Below, piece by piece: positions 10,281 through 22,104 of a stretch of 64,000 nucleotides of DNA (within the stretch, counting starts at the first letter, position 1; each line of letters starts with the position of its first letter). The position numbers were made by a program, and so were the translations under genes. This stretch comes from Diphasiastrum complanatum (Eukaryota; Streptophyta; Lycopodiopsida; Lycopodiales; Lycopodiaceae). The notes beneath the pieces are model-generated. The model was not told where the DNA came from, did no database searches, and saw only the letters and a list, made by a program, of their open reading frames with translations. The DNA is taken from contig CM055102.1 in the NCBI GenBank assembly GCA_029204225.1, forward strand, positions 37,442,585 through 37,506,584, read 5' to 3'.

Positions 10281-12865
10281 AAAAATTGTCAAAATATTTT
10301 TGTATATCTAGTTTGTGAGAAAATATCGCATGTTGTGGAGTATGTTCCCACGTGTAGAGAAAGTAAAAATAGTTTAGTCATGTTGACTTTAGGGGTATCA
10401 TAAAGATTTTGTATCAAGCATCTTGGTGTAGAACTTTGATAGGATGTGATGTAACTCGAGCTAGTTAGGTTGCTTACACATGTCAAGTTTAGGTTTGATG
10501 AGCGATGCACCCTATGTGGTGGCAAAAGTCAAAGGGTCCAATCATAAGTGAGAAAATTGGTAGAAGGGCCAAATCAAAATTAAAGGATGTGAAGTCACTC
10601 ATCCAATAGGATGTTAGAGGTCTTAGAAAAGGGGACCAATAGGATTGAAGCTTGAATCTCCACAAGTTCTATGTCTACATTGATTTTCTATCATAATCTA
10701 TTGTAAGTTTTTGAGTCAATTTGGAGATTCATCAATTTTGAGTGTATTTCTCTCTCTACCCTTCACCAAAAGTGGTGATTTCTCTCTCTATTTGAGGAGA
10801 GGATCTTGTTGGGACTTAGTTTTCAGTAGTACATGTTTCCACACGTGTGAAACACCTTTGGTAATGAATGAATGCATGTAGAATGGTCTCTTTGCCTTAG
10901 ATTTTGTCATTGATCTTGGATTTCAATCATTAGAAGATCTATAGTGCATGAGCCAAGCTTAGGAGATCAATTTCACACATTAGGGCATTCCCACACATGT
11001 GAATTTTCACAATTGGGCTGGTTCACTACTATAACTAGGAGTTGTTTATACTTTTTTTCATTGAGTAATTGAGAGCTATTGTGCTCATTGGTGGCACCCT
11101 TGAGATTCATATCTCCTCTCTCATTTTTGTTGGGTGGTGTGGCTGGATAGTGAATTTATTGTTCATATGTGCATTTGTAGGTTAATGGGTCAACTCGGTC
11201 TACTTCAAGATCGTTTTGGATAAGATCCATAGTTATGTTCAAGTTTGATATTTTCTTCAATTTGTGCTACTTATTTGATCATTTATGCTATATTGAAAGT
11301 GTTCTTTCCCTACATTGTCTTGTAAGTGTTTCTGCAATCACACTTGGTCATAGATTTTCAAGAAAGTGAAGGTTTTTCATATTCTTTCACAAAAGGTCAC
11401 ATTAATATTGATCTAGTCATTCGTAGTTAAAGTCCATGCATGAAATGCAAGCCTCTATGATGAAATCTGTATAGAAGGTAGTTTTTTTCCCACTAGATGT
11501 TTCAATGTTATGAACATATCAATGGCTAGAAATGTGACAAATAATGAAAAACGGGAGACTTAGAGCCAATTTTATTGAAAATGTGTTCTGAATTTTGTTG
11601 AAAATATGTAATTTCCAAAACTCATGATGGGTTGGTTGCTAAAATCTCTAAAACAAAATATATCGTATAAGTCTTCATTCTTTTCGTTTTTGGTACTATC
11701 AATGACTACATATTTGTTAATCCAACATGCCATGAGCTCAAACTCTTGCAAAAGCACTTTTCTTCTAACATATTATCGTCCAATCACTAATGCAGTGACA
11801 ATGGGATTTGTTCTTTCAAGCCATCATTCAAGCTAATTGGTTTTTCAACATAAAAGTTGGAAGTGCAATTGGTTGTGGCATAGAATTGTGCTTAGTGGTG
11901 TAAGGGTAGTATAGAAGGATGTGTGAATGCTAATGTGACAACTTGAATTTTCTCTTTTAATTCAAGTTGATAGGTCGTTTAGCTTGGGAATTAGACCATC
12001 ATGTAGTCATATGTGATGTGCTCAATGGTATAGATGTATGTCCACATAAAGAACATAATTCCTACACATAGATTTTGCCACCACCTAAGTCATTAGAGTG
12101 GCATGAAAATGATGGTGCATGATCATGGGCCAATTGAAATCAGAGCTCAGAAAATCCCATCAAATCAATGTGCTATGTATGTTCAATTCTATGAAAAAAT
12201 AATACTACACATGACATATGACCTATAAGAAAGTCAACAAACTAGTAAATAATTTTAGTGGCACTAGCCTTAGTTGGATTCAAAACATAAAAATATCATA
12301 TCATGTGTATGTCTAAATGACTTTGCAATATATTTGCTTCATATGAAGTGATTTCAAGGAGTTCAAGAAGCCTTTTGACTCAAAATCCCATGAGAATTTT
12401 CTCCATACCATGTGAAACAATGGTACTATTAATTAAGTTGTCCTTATTAATACAAAACCCAAAAATTTCCACCAATTTTGAGCTTGCATGGTGCTCATTT
12501 ATATTAGAAATTTCTTATTTAAATTTTGTTTTCCATACATGGTATTTTGAATTTTCTATATGTATTTTTTGAATACCTCAACCTTGAGGAGTTTGTTTTC
12601 TAATATAACAATGTCTCTTTTTCTTGTTTTTTTTGGGGTTTGGTGGGGCTTTACCTAGTTGATAATGCTTGCAATGTATGTTACACTACTTTATTGTTGA
12701 ACCATTACCATTCTTTTTTCTACTTGAAGTCTGAGAATTATTTAACACATGACAATTTATCATATAGTTTGACTTGATTAGTGAATATGATAAAAGTATC
12801 TTTGGATTTTCCTTAGATCAAGACACTATACCTCACGCTACAATTCTAGAAGCATTTCAAAAGGG
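10281..12865. other. 2.6 kb without coding signal; possible LTR relic
   Basis: No supported gene. The segment about 10600-11015 resembles the other LTR-like pieces: CACACGTGTG at 10840-10849, then an AGCTTA...CATTCCCACACATGTGAATTTTCACA tail similar to the minus strand of the LTR at 780-1573. A relic solo LTR of a related family is plausible but not proven. Confidence 0.35.
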
Positions 12866-14803
12866 GCATGACTTTTGGCGAGCTTTCTCAAGCGAGCTTT
12901 TTTTATGCCTAGGCGAGCTTTTTTGCAACATCTTGAAAAACTTGAGCAAACAAGCATGCAGCTAGTCAGTCCAGCAATGGCATGCAAACTAGCGCACACC
13001 ACATCGTCTAGTGTAGCTGATTCGTATTTATGGTCTGTCGGCACGATAGTCACCCCAACACTCTGACAAGGTCTGTCGAAAATGACACCGGCCACAATTG
13101 TGCAGACATCGTCATAGGCAGACATCGTCGGAGTGTGGTGAATTCTTGTGGGCAAGTGTGTACATAGCAGGAGAGGCGCTTCTCGTTGGCGTGCATGCAT
13201 GCACGTGCACCGGTACAGTTTGGGTGTAGCATCACAAAGCGCAAGCCAGCATCGGAGCACGGTGTATTCTCACTCAAACATGACCGTGGGTTTCAATGCG
13301 TGAGTGCAAGGGGCCAGAGTGGGATCGTCGAATGCAGACGACGTGACTACATTGACATCAGCTTGGGCACTAGTGAACCAGAGCACATTGGCTCCATCGC
13401 ATGTGGTAAGGCCTTGCCCCGCTCAGGATCATGGTCAATAGGCTAGGCATGACCCTTCAAGTCATTCTACCCTCAACAAGTTGGGCATGACTTTTCAAAA
13501 TTGATCGTGTCTCATAAATTAAGTTATACATTAGCACAACGGAAATCACAACAACATGGCATGTCACTGAAATCAGATCACAAGAAATGGAGTCGATCTA
13601 TTGACATTGAGAATGTTTAAAATTCGCCATCTTTAATATCAGCCTTCATAAGCGCTAGGTGTATTGGGTTAATTATAGATCCTCTGCCTGGTCAATGCTT
13701 GGAATAGTTCGATATCCTTCATTAATGGTTGGTGCACATACATGTTGTTTTGATCAAGACCAAGCACTCTGAGAAAGACATAGTATATGTGCTTGCATGC
13801 TAGATAGGGCTTTCCCTCCAAGTGCCTTTTTTGAAAATTAGGACAGGTATACATAGGGTTATTAGTGATATGAACATCATAGATTGTGTGAGGGTTGGCT
13901 AGGAAACCAGTCATCAAAGAAAAAATTTCATGTTTTAGAGCTCTCACGACCTTCACATTTATCACTTTTCCATCAACGCTTAGTGATCTCTGTATCCGAA
14001 GCAACGTTGCGGCTGATATGCCAGTTCTGTATATGAAATGTCGGCCATCTTGGCTTGTCGATGGATATGGTGGCATGTTCTTTGGCTCTTTGACATGGTG
14101 GGTAGCTTCCGCAGATTTTTCTACAGTTTGAGTCGAATGACACACATTTGCAAGAATTGATTCAAGTTGGAAACCTGCAGTTGTGAGCAAATCAGCCTCT
14201 TGTTGTGTGAGTTTTGTTCCTTCAGCTACTGGCCATACATTGGGAGTCTTCACTGGCTTTTGGAATATGCTTTTGTCTGAATCCCATGCGTGTGTGCAGT
14301 TATCATTACAGAACCACATCATTTGTTGTGTGGTCCCATTTGAAACAAAGTGATAAAGAGTCAACTTTACTATATGATATAATGACTCTTTGACTCAATT
14401 AAATGTATACGACTTTGCTATTGTTGGTAAAAAATAGAATCTTTATATACGTTAATACTTTATTGCTAATCTCAAAGTTAATAAGCAGTTATGGTACTTG
14501 GTTGCCCAAATTGGTTTTGCATTTGACATAGGTGACGTGAGAGATTTACAACCTACGTATGAGATTTGTTATTATTTTCCAAAGTTCATATATGATAGAG
14601 AGAATGTGGACAAAAGTAAAAACTCCAAGTATGAATCCTTATATTCACGAAGAAGCTCACCTATATAAAGCTAATGATAAATTCGTGAATGTATTCTTGG
14701 GCCTTCCACAATTCTTGGATACATTCATGAGAAAACTCGCCTGGATAAAGCTTGCTAAAAAAAGCTCACCGTAGAAAACTCACCAAAAAAGCGCACCCCA
14801 ACA
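12866..14803 (-). mobile_element. Candidate DNA transposon carrying a SWIM-domain gene
   Basis: The left end carries three GCGAGCTT motifs followed by T runs, at 12878, 12892 and 12913. The right end carries the inverted counterpart: several A-rich GCTCAC/CTCGC/GCGCAC motifs between 14653 and 14799. Between them are a GC-richer segment (12950-13440) and a 231-codon minus-strand SWIM-like frame. Inverted arrays of a short motif are common in subterminal regions of DNA transposons. Exact termini, terminal inverted repeats and target duplication could not be fixed. A second locus near 57-58.2 kb combines the same protein segment with a GCTCGC array. Confidence 0.4.
13669..14364 (-). pseudogene. 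SWIM-type zinc-finger protein, truncated or captured
   Basis: The frame stays open over 231 codons with no ATG at its start; a TTG or an upstream splice site (TATAG at about 14375) would be needed. The C-terminal part reads TCPNFQKR then LACKHIYYVFLRVLGLDQNN, matching the CxCx(n)CxH layout of SWIM domains followed by the usual hydrophobic helix. The first cysteine is replaced by tyrosine (YTC for CxC), so zinc binding may be impaired. The N-terminal half has a possible Cys cluster (WFCNDNCTHAW) and is otherwise unrecognised. SWIM domains occur in transposases and in plant ubiquitin-ligase-like or kinase-linked proteins. I cannot tell which this is. Confidence 0.5.
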
Positions 14804-16914
14804 AAATTGTTATGAGTTGAACTATACAAAATGGCTCACATGAATGAAAGAATTGTGAGATGATAACTCGAATTAACCACAAAACCATCACTTATAATCA
14901 AATTATCTTAAAAAATCCAACCCTTTCAATAATTTCCATCATTTAATGAGTGTATTTGAGCATTACTTGAACTTGCTATAATAATAATAGTAAAGTTTGA
15001 ACATTTTGTGTTCACCACAAATTGAATGGGTATATCTAACAACCATGAACTTTTTAAAAATGTTTTTAAGAAGGCACTTTTTCCCATTACAATTGTTTCT
15101 ACTCGGGTTTATAGAAATGCACAAAGCATTAGGATTATACTAATGCATAAAGGTTTACTATTTTATGTAGTGTTATGATGATATCAAATAATTTATAGAC
15201 TAAGATATTGGAAAAATGTATGATAAATCTGAAAAATAACTTTAAAAAATGGGAAAGCTAAAAAAAAGCTTTATTGCATATTTGATTTAGTTTTATCATT
15301 ATGAGATTGAATAACTTCATAGAGCACTATGCGAAATTAACTACAAAACATTATTCATAACTTGAAAACTGTTGGAAATTAAGCTCCCAATTTTTTCTTT
15401 GGAATTATAAATATCTGTTTTGCTACCTACATTTTGGGTTGTGTTTTTTGACACAAACGCAGACTTGCAAAACTACTCTATTTCTGCGTGCAAACTTTCA
15501 CCTAGTAAAATACACGGGATTCCGCACAGTCCATAATCCGGATCAAAGGGTCACCAATCCTGATTTATTTCAACATTCGAATGACAAGAATCTGAAGTAC
15601 ATTGAAGGCCTGGCCACCTTTAAGGTCCTCAACATCATTTGAATCCTTTTGCGGTTCAATTGCAGTCCAAAATGTAGTCGGCAACCAACCCGCTAAGAGC
15701 CACAAAGGCTTCAACTACCGCTTCTTCAAAAAAACTGCAAAAGAACGCAAAGGGCTTCAGTTAGCGATTTCTACGTGCTAAGGCAAATATCGCCAAAGCA
15801 CTGTTGAGTCAACCTTACGATTACAAAGGAAGACCAAGGGAACACTCATCGAAACCACAACATGTCGCATCGCAATCAACCGCATGAGTCAGCCTTCTTG
15901 CATGCTCTACTCTAGAATGCAATTTGCCTACTAGGGGCTCACAATCAAGCACTACATTTGAGCACATGTGAATAAAAATGACAGAGTGGACTAGATAATT
16001 CAGAAATCAAGAGATAAACCTCAAATATGGGAGGATAAGGACCTATACTATGGATCCTAACACACAAGAAGAAGATTGATAGGTTATTTAACAACAATTT
16101 TTTCACATTGTAGAGAAGTTTTCATACAAAAATGCTATTTTCTCAAAGATGTAGAGTTCTTTGATCGTCTCAACATAAAATCAAACATGAAAGACAATGG
16201 CATATTATGGAGGAATAGGAGGAGAGAAATTGTTTTAATATGCTCTCTCGGTCCGAGCCAGATTGAATAAGAATATTCATATGGGAGAATTTTGTCTTTG
16301 TTATAGGTGACCAAAAGAATCCATTCCACGAGCTGTCAAACACAAACCACATTGAATGGAATAATCTTCCTATTATGGAAAGAGCATACAACTTTGTGAA
16401 GCTAGATTTTTTTTTTTAAAAAAGGCTTTTTAATCATAGATCTAATTTGTAATTTTTATCTTTTAGAATGGTCTTATTGGATGTATTCATTTTTAATCTT
16501 GTGTATATTATGTTTCTTCTCACTCACCACCTCTTACACACACACACACGCACACACACACACACACTCACAATTATGATGATAAATGCTCTTGACTAGT
16601 CTTTTTGAAAAACATATTTTACAATAGACTATTTTTGGGAATTGGCTCTAATCACATAAAAGACTATTCAAAGTTTTGTAATAACATCGATCTTTTGATA
16701 ATGCATTTTGGATAAGTCAAATGGCCATTTTTTTGTTTATAAACCTTATAATGTAGTTGTGAACTTCGTGAATAGTTATGAACAAACATGATTGTTGTTC
16801 TATGAGGACAATAAAATAGTTAGTTATTTGTTGCTCAAAGATCTACACTTTTATTTTGTGGTATCCATGTATTTTCAATTATAATTCCAAAATTTTTATT
16901 TGCATTCAATCCAG
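14804..16914. other. 2.1 kb without a supported gene
   Basis: Only short open frames occur. A slightly GC-richer piece (15440-15900) has no convincing protein match. A CA-rich microsatellite lies at about 16539-16566. Otherwise AT-rich intergenic sequence. Confidence 0.5.
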
Positions 16915-16917
16915 GTC

Positions 16918-17277
16918 ATGAGCCTAGTCACAGATCCAACTTTTTCTTTAGAAGAAATATCTATAGATGATCTCTTAAATAGATTCTCTATGGCTTCAGA
17001 ACGTTCATTGGTGGCAGCTGAGGTAGCAGCTGAAGCAGAAAGGATGGCAGCAGTTGCAGCTGAGAAAGCTGCTGAAGCATATCTTGCTGCTGCTGCTGCA
17101 GTTGGCACTGCCACATTTTTGCAATTGAAAGACATAGCTGAAGTTGCTGAGAAAAATACTGAAGAGTTGTCTTCTATAGCTACAAATGCTTACAAAAACT
17201 ATTTCGTGGCTTATGAATCATCAGTAAATGCATTAGTTGCATTGGAAGTTGCAGAGGATGAATGTTCTAAAACATAA
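16918..17277 (+). CDS. Small Ala-rich helical protein or terminal exon, unidentified
   Basis: ATG at 16918 opens a 119-residue frame ending TAA at 17275-17277. After an acidic start (MSLVTDPTFSLEEISIDDLL) come residues of about 50 percent Ala/Glu (VAAEVAAEAERMAAVAAEKA), predicted continuous helix or coiled coil, then a more varied C-terminus. A good splice acceptor (TTTGCATTCAATCCAG) ends at 16914, so this may be the last exon of a larger gene. Ala/Glu-rich tails occur in telomere-binding Myb proteins, but no Myb domain is visible. Flanks are AT-rich without recognisable neighbours. Confidence 0.4.
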   Translation: MSLVTDPTFSLEEISIDDLLNRFSMASERSLVAAEVAAEAERMAAVAAEKAAEAYLAAAAAVGTATFLQLKDIAEVAEKNTEELSSIATNAYKNYFVAYESSVNALVALEVAEDECSKT

Positions 17278-19189
17278 ATTAGTCCAAAAAAAAAAAAAGA
17301 TAGAAAGAGCAAAAAATAAGTTAAAAACTGAATCAAATGTCCAATTCGAAAAAGTGCAATGACTTTCCATTGATGTCTTTTTTAAGTTTTCATGAAAAAA
17401 TCAATAAGATTTTAAATAAGTATGTATGTGTTGTTTGTAGTAGAAGTGATAGACAAGAATAACAAAAAGTATAATGAAATGATAAAAATTCAACAATGTA
17501 TATATGTATAATAAAGAATAGCAATGACCACTTGAATTAGTTTGAGTTACCTCAAAAAAAGGACCAGGTGTTTTCATTTATATACATTAGGATTTTATTT
17601 AGTTCTTTCTTGTTTGTGAAGCTGAGACTAGATGCTAGTGATGATTCTCCAAGCTAGGATTTCTTGAAACTCACAAAGCTTGCTTATTAAGTTTCATATT
17701 TATAAGCGTGAAAATTTGATATCTGCTAATCAACCTTAGATTAGCTAGACATAAAAGCTCTTGCTTTTACACATTACATAAAGTCATGTCAAAATGTCAA
17801 AATATCAACTTGCATATCCGAATGTGTAAATGCTCTTTAAGATTTTGTATTCATAAAAAACATTATTTTAGTAATATTGGAACAATTTTTTTGATTGGAA
17901 TTAATTTTCTCTCTACTCTCTCTAGTACGTGCTTGTATGCTTGAATTTAAGTTCAAGAAAAGAAGCATGTGCTCGAGCTTAAGTTCAACTTTGTATGCTT
18001 GAACTTAAGTTCAAGAATAAGACCTTATAATTCAATTTTTCCAAACTTATTTAAAAAGTGTTAAAATATGTGTGCACGCAAAATCTTCAATACCTTGTAA
18101 CATAAAAGTTTAATATAACTTATTGTAAGATGAAAGAACACCCACACAAGTTTCAACAAATAATCTCAACCAAGCTTCAAATGTGATCTTTGAAATAACA
18201 AAAACTACATCTAGTCTCACATTACATCTCCAATGTTTCACTTCAATAACTAGCATTTTTAGCATTCAAAACTACAAGAAGTAAGAGCAATTCAAAGCTT
18301 AGATACAACTAGAAATAGTATATTACATACGCATCAAGTAATGATAGCAAATTGATTACTCATATATCGGGTTTCAATGAAGTTAATTGTACATTCAACA
18401 ATGAATCGAGCATATGGAATTGCCAAGTGGAAGTAAAATCCCTTGAGTTTGTGTTTGTGGTACATTTCATTTGTTGCTTGATCATGTTCACACCACTATA
18501 GTGTGGTTTAGCAAGAAACATTTATACATGAAAGAGAAATCACTCATTAGTGAAGCTGCAATATTACACTGATACATGTGTTGGGGGGGGCTTTTCTAAT
18601 CAATATAAAAACTAGTAAAATATCACTAAGAGTCCAAAACTATTGCCATTCTCTTGCACTTCTGTCTTGCGCTTTGTACATGCATTTTTATAGAGTCACT
18701 AGTATTTACTTATTTAATGTGGTAGCTAGAAATCAACTATTGATTAAGACTTATTATAAAGTCAGCTAATACCCATTTTAAAGTTCTTTGAAAGGAGAAA
18801 ATTTCACATCATCATTTAAAAAAAGAAAAACAAAAATTCCACGTCATCAATGTTTTTAATGATGATGTGGCATTTTTTTTATTAATCATGATGTGGCATT
18901 TTCCATCGGTGTGTCTATTCATGTGTGTCTATTGGGTGTGTCTGTACACTTCTACATCTCTCTTCGCACCTCCGTGATATCTCTGTCACACGCTCACACG
19001 TTCTCTATTCTCTCTCTCTTCGCTCACGCGCTCAAGCGTTTTGTGTCGATGGTGAGGATCGGACAGATGCTTCGCTTGTATGCTCGTGAGGATTGAGTAG
19101 ATGCATCAGTTGTAAGCTGGTGAGGATTGGGCAAATGCGAGAGGTTTTAGGCTTCATCCGGAAGGAAGAACATGTATACTATAGGGTAC

Positions 19190-19191
<2 letters not shown>
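17278..19191. other. 1.9 kb without a supported gene
   Basis: The sequence has no long frame. Two copies of a palindromic word lie at about 17935-17958 and 17993-18017, TGTATGCTTGAAYTTAAGTTCAAGA, containing TTGAACTTAAGTTCAA in the second copy. A GATGATGTGGCATTTTT word repeats near 18860-18905. No function is assigned. Confidence 0.45.

Positions 19192-19278
<87 letters not shown>
19192..19278. repeat. (CT)n microsatellite, 87 bp
   Basis: Uninterrupted CT dinucleotide array. Leu/Ser and Arg/Glu frames across it are artefacts of the repeat. Confidence 0.95.
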
Positions 19279-19281
<3 letters not shown>

Positions 19282-19534
19282 CTCTATAGATGGTGAGGAT
19301 CAGGCGTATGCATCGCTTGTATGCATGTATCGTGAGAGATTTAGTCTATGGATACACGCAACGAGTTCAACGCATTTTCTTTCCCTTTCACCAAGTTTTA
19401 CAAGTAATCAGAACAGAGAAGGATTTTCCTGCCGATGCTTCCAGCAATTACTCCATACCAAGTTTTAGATATCTGGCGCTTCATAGATATATTATTACAA
19501 AAGCGTAATGCAGATGGTATGAATCCTAGTCTGT

Positions 19535-19990
19535 TTCTGGCTCTGTCCCTACTTCCTACTTCAATGTTTTGAAGCATTAATGGATACCTCATGCATATTA
19601 TGCCCATTTTTAGATAAATTAAAAAGCAGAAAATATGTGTGTTATTTTCAAAGGCAGATTCTGCACTTTTTTTTTCCGCCTGTCTGTGTCCGTCCGTATG
19701 ACTGCCACATGGCACATTTGTGTTGGTCAGTCAAAGTCAAACCTGCTTATTATGCTTCGTAATGTGCTTCTGAAAAAATTTCAGATATCCATTACGCAAT
19801 GGAAGGAACCGGGCAAAGGCCATTCTGCCCGGTAAGGATTTCCAAAAAAATTAGGGCGAGGCCTCCGGGCAGAGGCCATTCTGTCTCCCAAATTTTTTTG
19901 GAAATCCTTACCAGGCAAAATGGCCTCTGCACGACTCCTTCCATAATGCGTTCTGGCTCTGTCCCTACTTCCTACCTCCATGTTTTGAAG
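19535..19990. mobile_element. Hairpin MITE copy A between 40-bp direct repeats
   Basis: A fold-back at 19790-19950 begins CATTACGCAATGGAAGG and ends CCTTCCATAATGCG. Its arms share the GGCCATTCTGCCCGGTAAGGATTTCC core, so it can form a long hairpin. Similarity to copy B at 36066-36440 extends left to about 19575, giving an element of about 376 bp. It is bracketed by two 40-bp direct repeats (19535-19574 and 19951-19990, two mismatches, TTCTGGCTCTGTCCCTACTT core). The repeats are too long for a normal target duplication. Local segmental duplication, or a composite element, are the options. Confidence 0.65.
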
Positions 19991-20252
19991 AAATCCTATT
20001 TCGGAAAGGATTGTTCATCGCATGAGCCCCAGATTCTGTTCTGTTAGCGAAGGTTACTTGGTTGGTTTATGGACCTAGCACCCATCTTTTATGGGCACAT
20101 GAAGATGAACACTATGCTATTTTGGATTGCATATCCAATCATCCGTACAGATGAACGCCTCAAGTAAAGAATGCTACATCTGAGGGGATCCATCCACGAT
20201 GAAATCCTTAAAAGCAGTTTGTGACGCATGTATAACTGCAAGAACTCCACTG

Positions 20253-20860
20253 CTATTGGCAGCATTCCAGTAATCTTGATATGAGCTCATGTGATTCTTG
20301 ATAAATTGAGCAATCATCATTGTCCACAGAGAATGTAGGCAAGAAATTTTGATCATACTCTCTTCTACTAGCGTTGTTCAGTGACTGCAGGATTCTGTAG
20401 TTCCACCATATTTGGTCTAATCTGCCTGCCCCATTGAAGCATAAGTCAGAGCATTGTTATATTCATTGCCTTCTTGCGAATACACCAAATCATAAATTGA
20501 TTCAAAATTGGAACAGATCCAGCACAGATCACAGGATTAATTATGTTCATTAGCACAATTCACAGGATTAGTTATATTCCTTAGCTTCATGCAAATACAC
20601 AAAATCACGAGGTTCTTGAGACATTTACAAAAGCATACCTGTCACCCGACTGGCGATCGTGTCGTTTAACATCGAAGGGTTGATAAGACTAGCACTTTCC
20701 AGGCACGTCTGAGAAATATTCGGTGCAACAGCAGCTTCGACCATGAGCAATCAAGCATTAAAGGCCAGGGATAATTCTCTCTCCTGAGGACTTCCTGGAT
20801 CCAAGACAAATTCCAAGAATGGAAGCAGCAACTTTTGCAAGAAACCGGCATGCTCGAAAA
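20253..20860 (-). pseudogene. Last two exons of an unrecognised gene, with an in-frame stop
   Basis: On the minus strand exon 1 spans 20860-20639, preceded by an AG acceptor and followed by GTATGC. Exon 2 spans 20425-20253, preceded by GGGGCAG and ending TAG. The junction phase fits (G|GC). The frame contains AGFLQKLLLPFLEFVLDPG and later TGRLDQIWWNYRILQSLNN, which look like helical-repeat coding sequence. A TGA at 20753-20751 interrupts exon 1 after LSLAFNA. No upstream exons were found: the next sequence is one arm of a large inverted repeat. I do not recognise the family. A stop-suppressed or mis-assembled real gene is less likely. Confidence 0.5.
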
Positions 20861-21707
20861 CTTGCAGGTTTTCTTAGGTCATAAAATAATGTATGATGCA
20901 TGATAGTCGTCTTGCCTACAATTACAACTTTAGAACTTAGAAAGTCAGAATTTAGTCCATTTGCCTCGTTAATTATCCACGGAATTAGCTGTAATATGTA
21001 TACTATCCTCATCATTTCAATGTCATATTCAGAATTCAACTAATAAATATAATAAATAGTTGAACTTAAAAGGAATAGAACAAGTAGACGAGCCTTTGCA
21101 CGTCGAACCCAAATAAAATGCAAAAAATGAATTTCAACCCTATTCAAACACATGGTTTGAAATAACTACATTGGAATCTGAATGGATTGCCTTATGTAAC
21201 AAAATAGTCACTAATATGAAATGTTGCTCATCATGTGGAGCATCCACATTTCAACCAACTAACGAATGAAATACCCCCATATTCCATTGCTAATACTATT
21301 TTGTTTGAATACACAACCAACCAAGAAAATTCAAGTTGATGGTTTATCACCTCCACATGATGAGCAACATTTCATATTAGTGACTATTTTGTTACATAAG
21401 GCAATCCATTCATATTCCAATGTAGTTATTTCAAACCATGTGTTTGAATAGGGTTGAAATTCATTTTTTGCATTTTATTTGGGTTCGACGTGCAAAGGCT
21501 CGTCTACTTGTTCTATTCCTTTTAAGTTCAACTATTTATTATATTTATTAGTTGAATTCTGAATATGACATTGAAATGATGAGGATAGATAATTAACGAG
21601 GCAAATGGACTAAATTCTGACTTTCTAAGTTCTTAAGTTGTAATTGTAGGCAAGACGACTATCATGCATCATACATTATTTTATGACCTAAGAAAACCTG
21701 CAAGTTT
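20858..21707. repeat. Large inverted repeat, arms of about 360-380 bp
   Basis: The left arm (20858-21240) and the right arm (21351-21707) are reverse complements with few mismatches. The left arm has one extra block of about 26 bp (CCACGGAATTAGCTG...). The spacer is 110 bp. A transcript through it would fold into a very long duplex. The left arm starts within three bases of the exon boundary of the broken gene at 20253-20860. No terminal target duplication was recognised. Confidence 0.85.
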
Positions 21708-22104
21708 ATTGAATAAAGTACTTAGTATTCCTATCTCCTAGTTACACAAGGTCAATCTTGCAACTTCATCCCATTGAATTACAGACTTTATCTTTAATCA
21801 ATGTATCAATTGAAACAACATATAGAGCAACAAGCTACTTACAAGGAACAATTGGAAAACGATCAATATTTGAAAATCCTATAGTTTGTTTTGATGTCAA
21901 CCTACAAAAGTCTAGAAGCACTATAGAAACAACAAATATTATCAAAACATTACTCAACCATAATTTTTTAAACAATCCAATCATACAAAAGATCCTTACT
22001 TTGTATGAAACAAAACTTGGTCAAAATGGTTTGTGTTTGGTATTTGCGAACACAATGAAAGATTTTCCTCAATACTTAACGAAATGAAAAAAAAAATTAT
22101 ATCT
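21708..22104. other. Stretch beside the inverted repeat, no supported gene
   Basis: A 109-codon plus frame (21758-22087) begins with ATG but has no recognisable motif and an AT-driven composition rich in Ile, Asn, Leu and Thr. I regard it as unsupported. Confidence 0.35.

Noticed and set aside
12838-13260. 140-codon minus-strand frame in a GC-richer segment
   Set aside because: No motif, overlapping frames on both strands, and composition explains the lack of stops. It may be captured sequence within the candidate transposon, but it is not supported as a gene.
15439-15642. Plus-strand frame with VHNPDQRVTNPDLF, reminiscent of the NPDQR segment of peroxisomal ABC transporters
   Set aside because: The resemblance covers only a few residues; the rest of the frame and the flanks show no ABC transporter features.
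21758-22087. 109-codon plus-strand ORF
   Set aside because: Begins with ATG but has no recognisable motif, AT-driven composition and no conserved neighbour.
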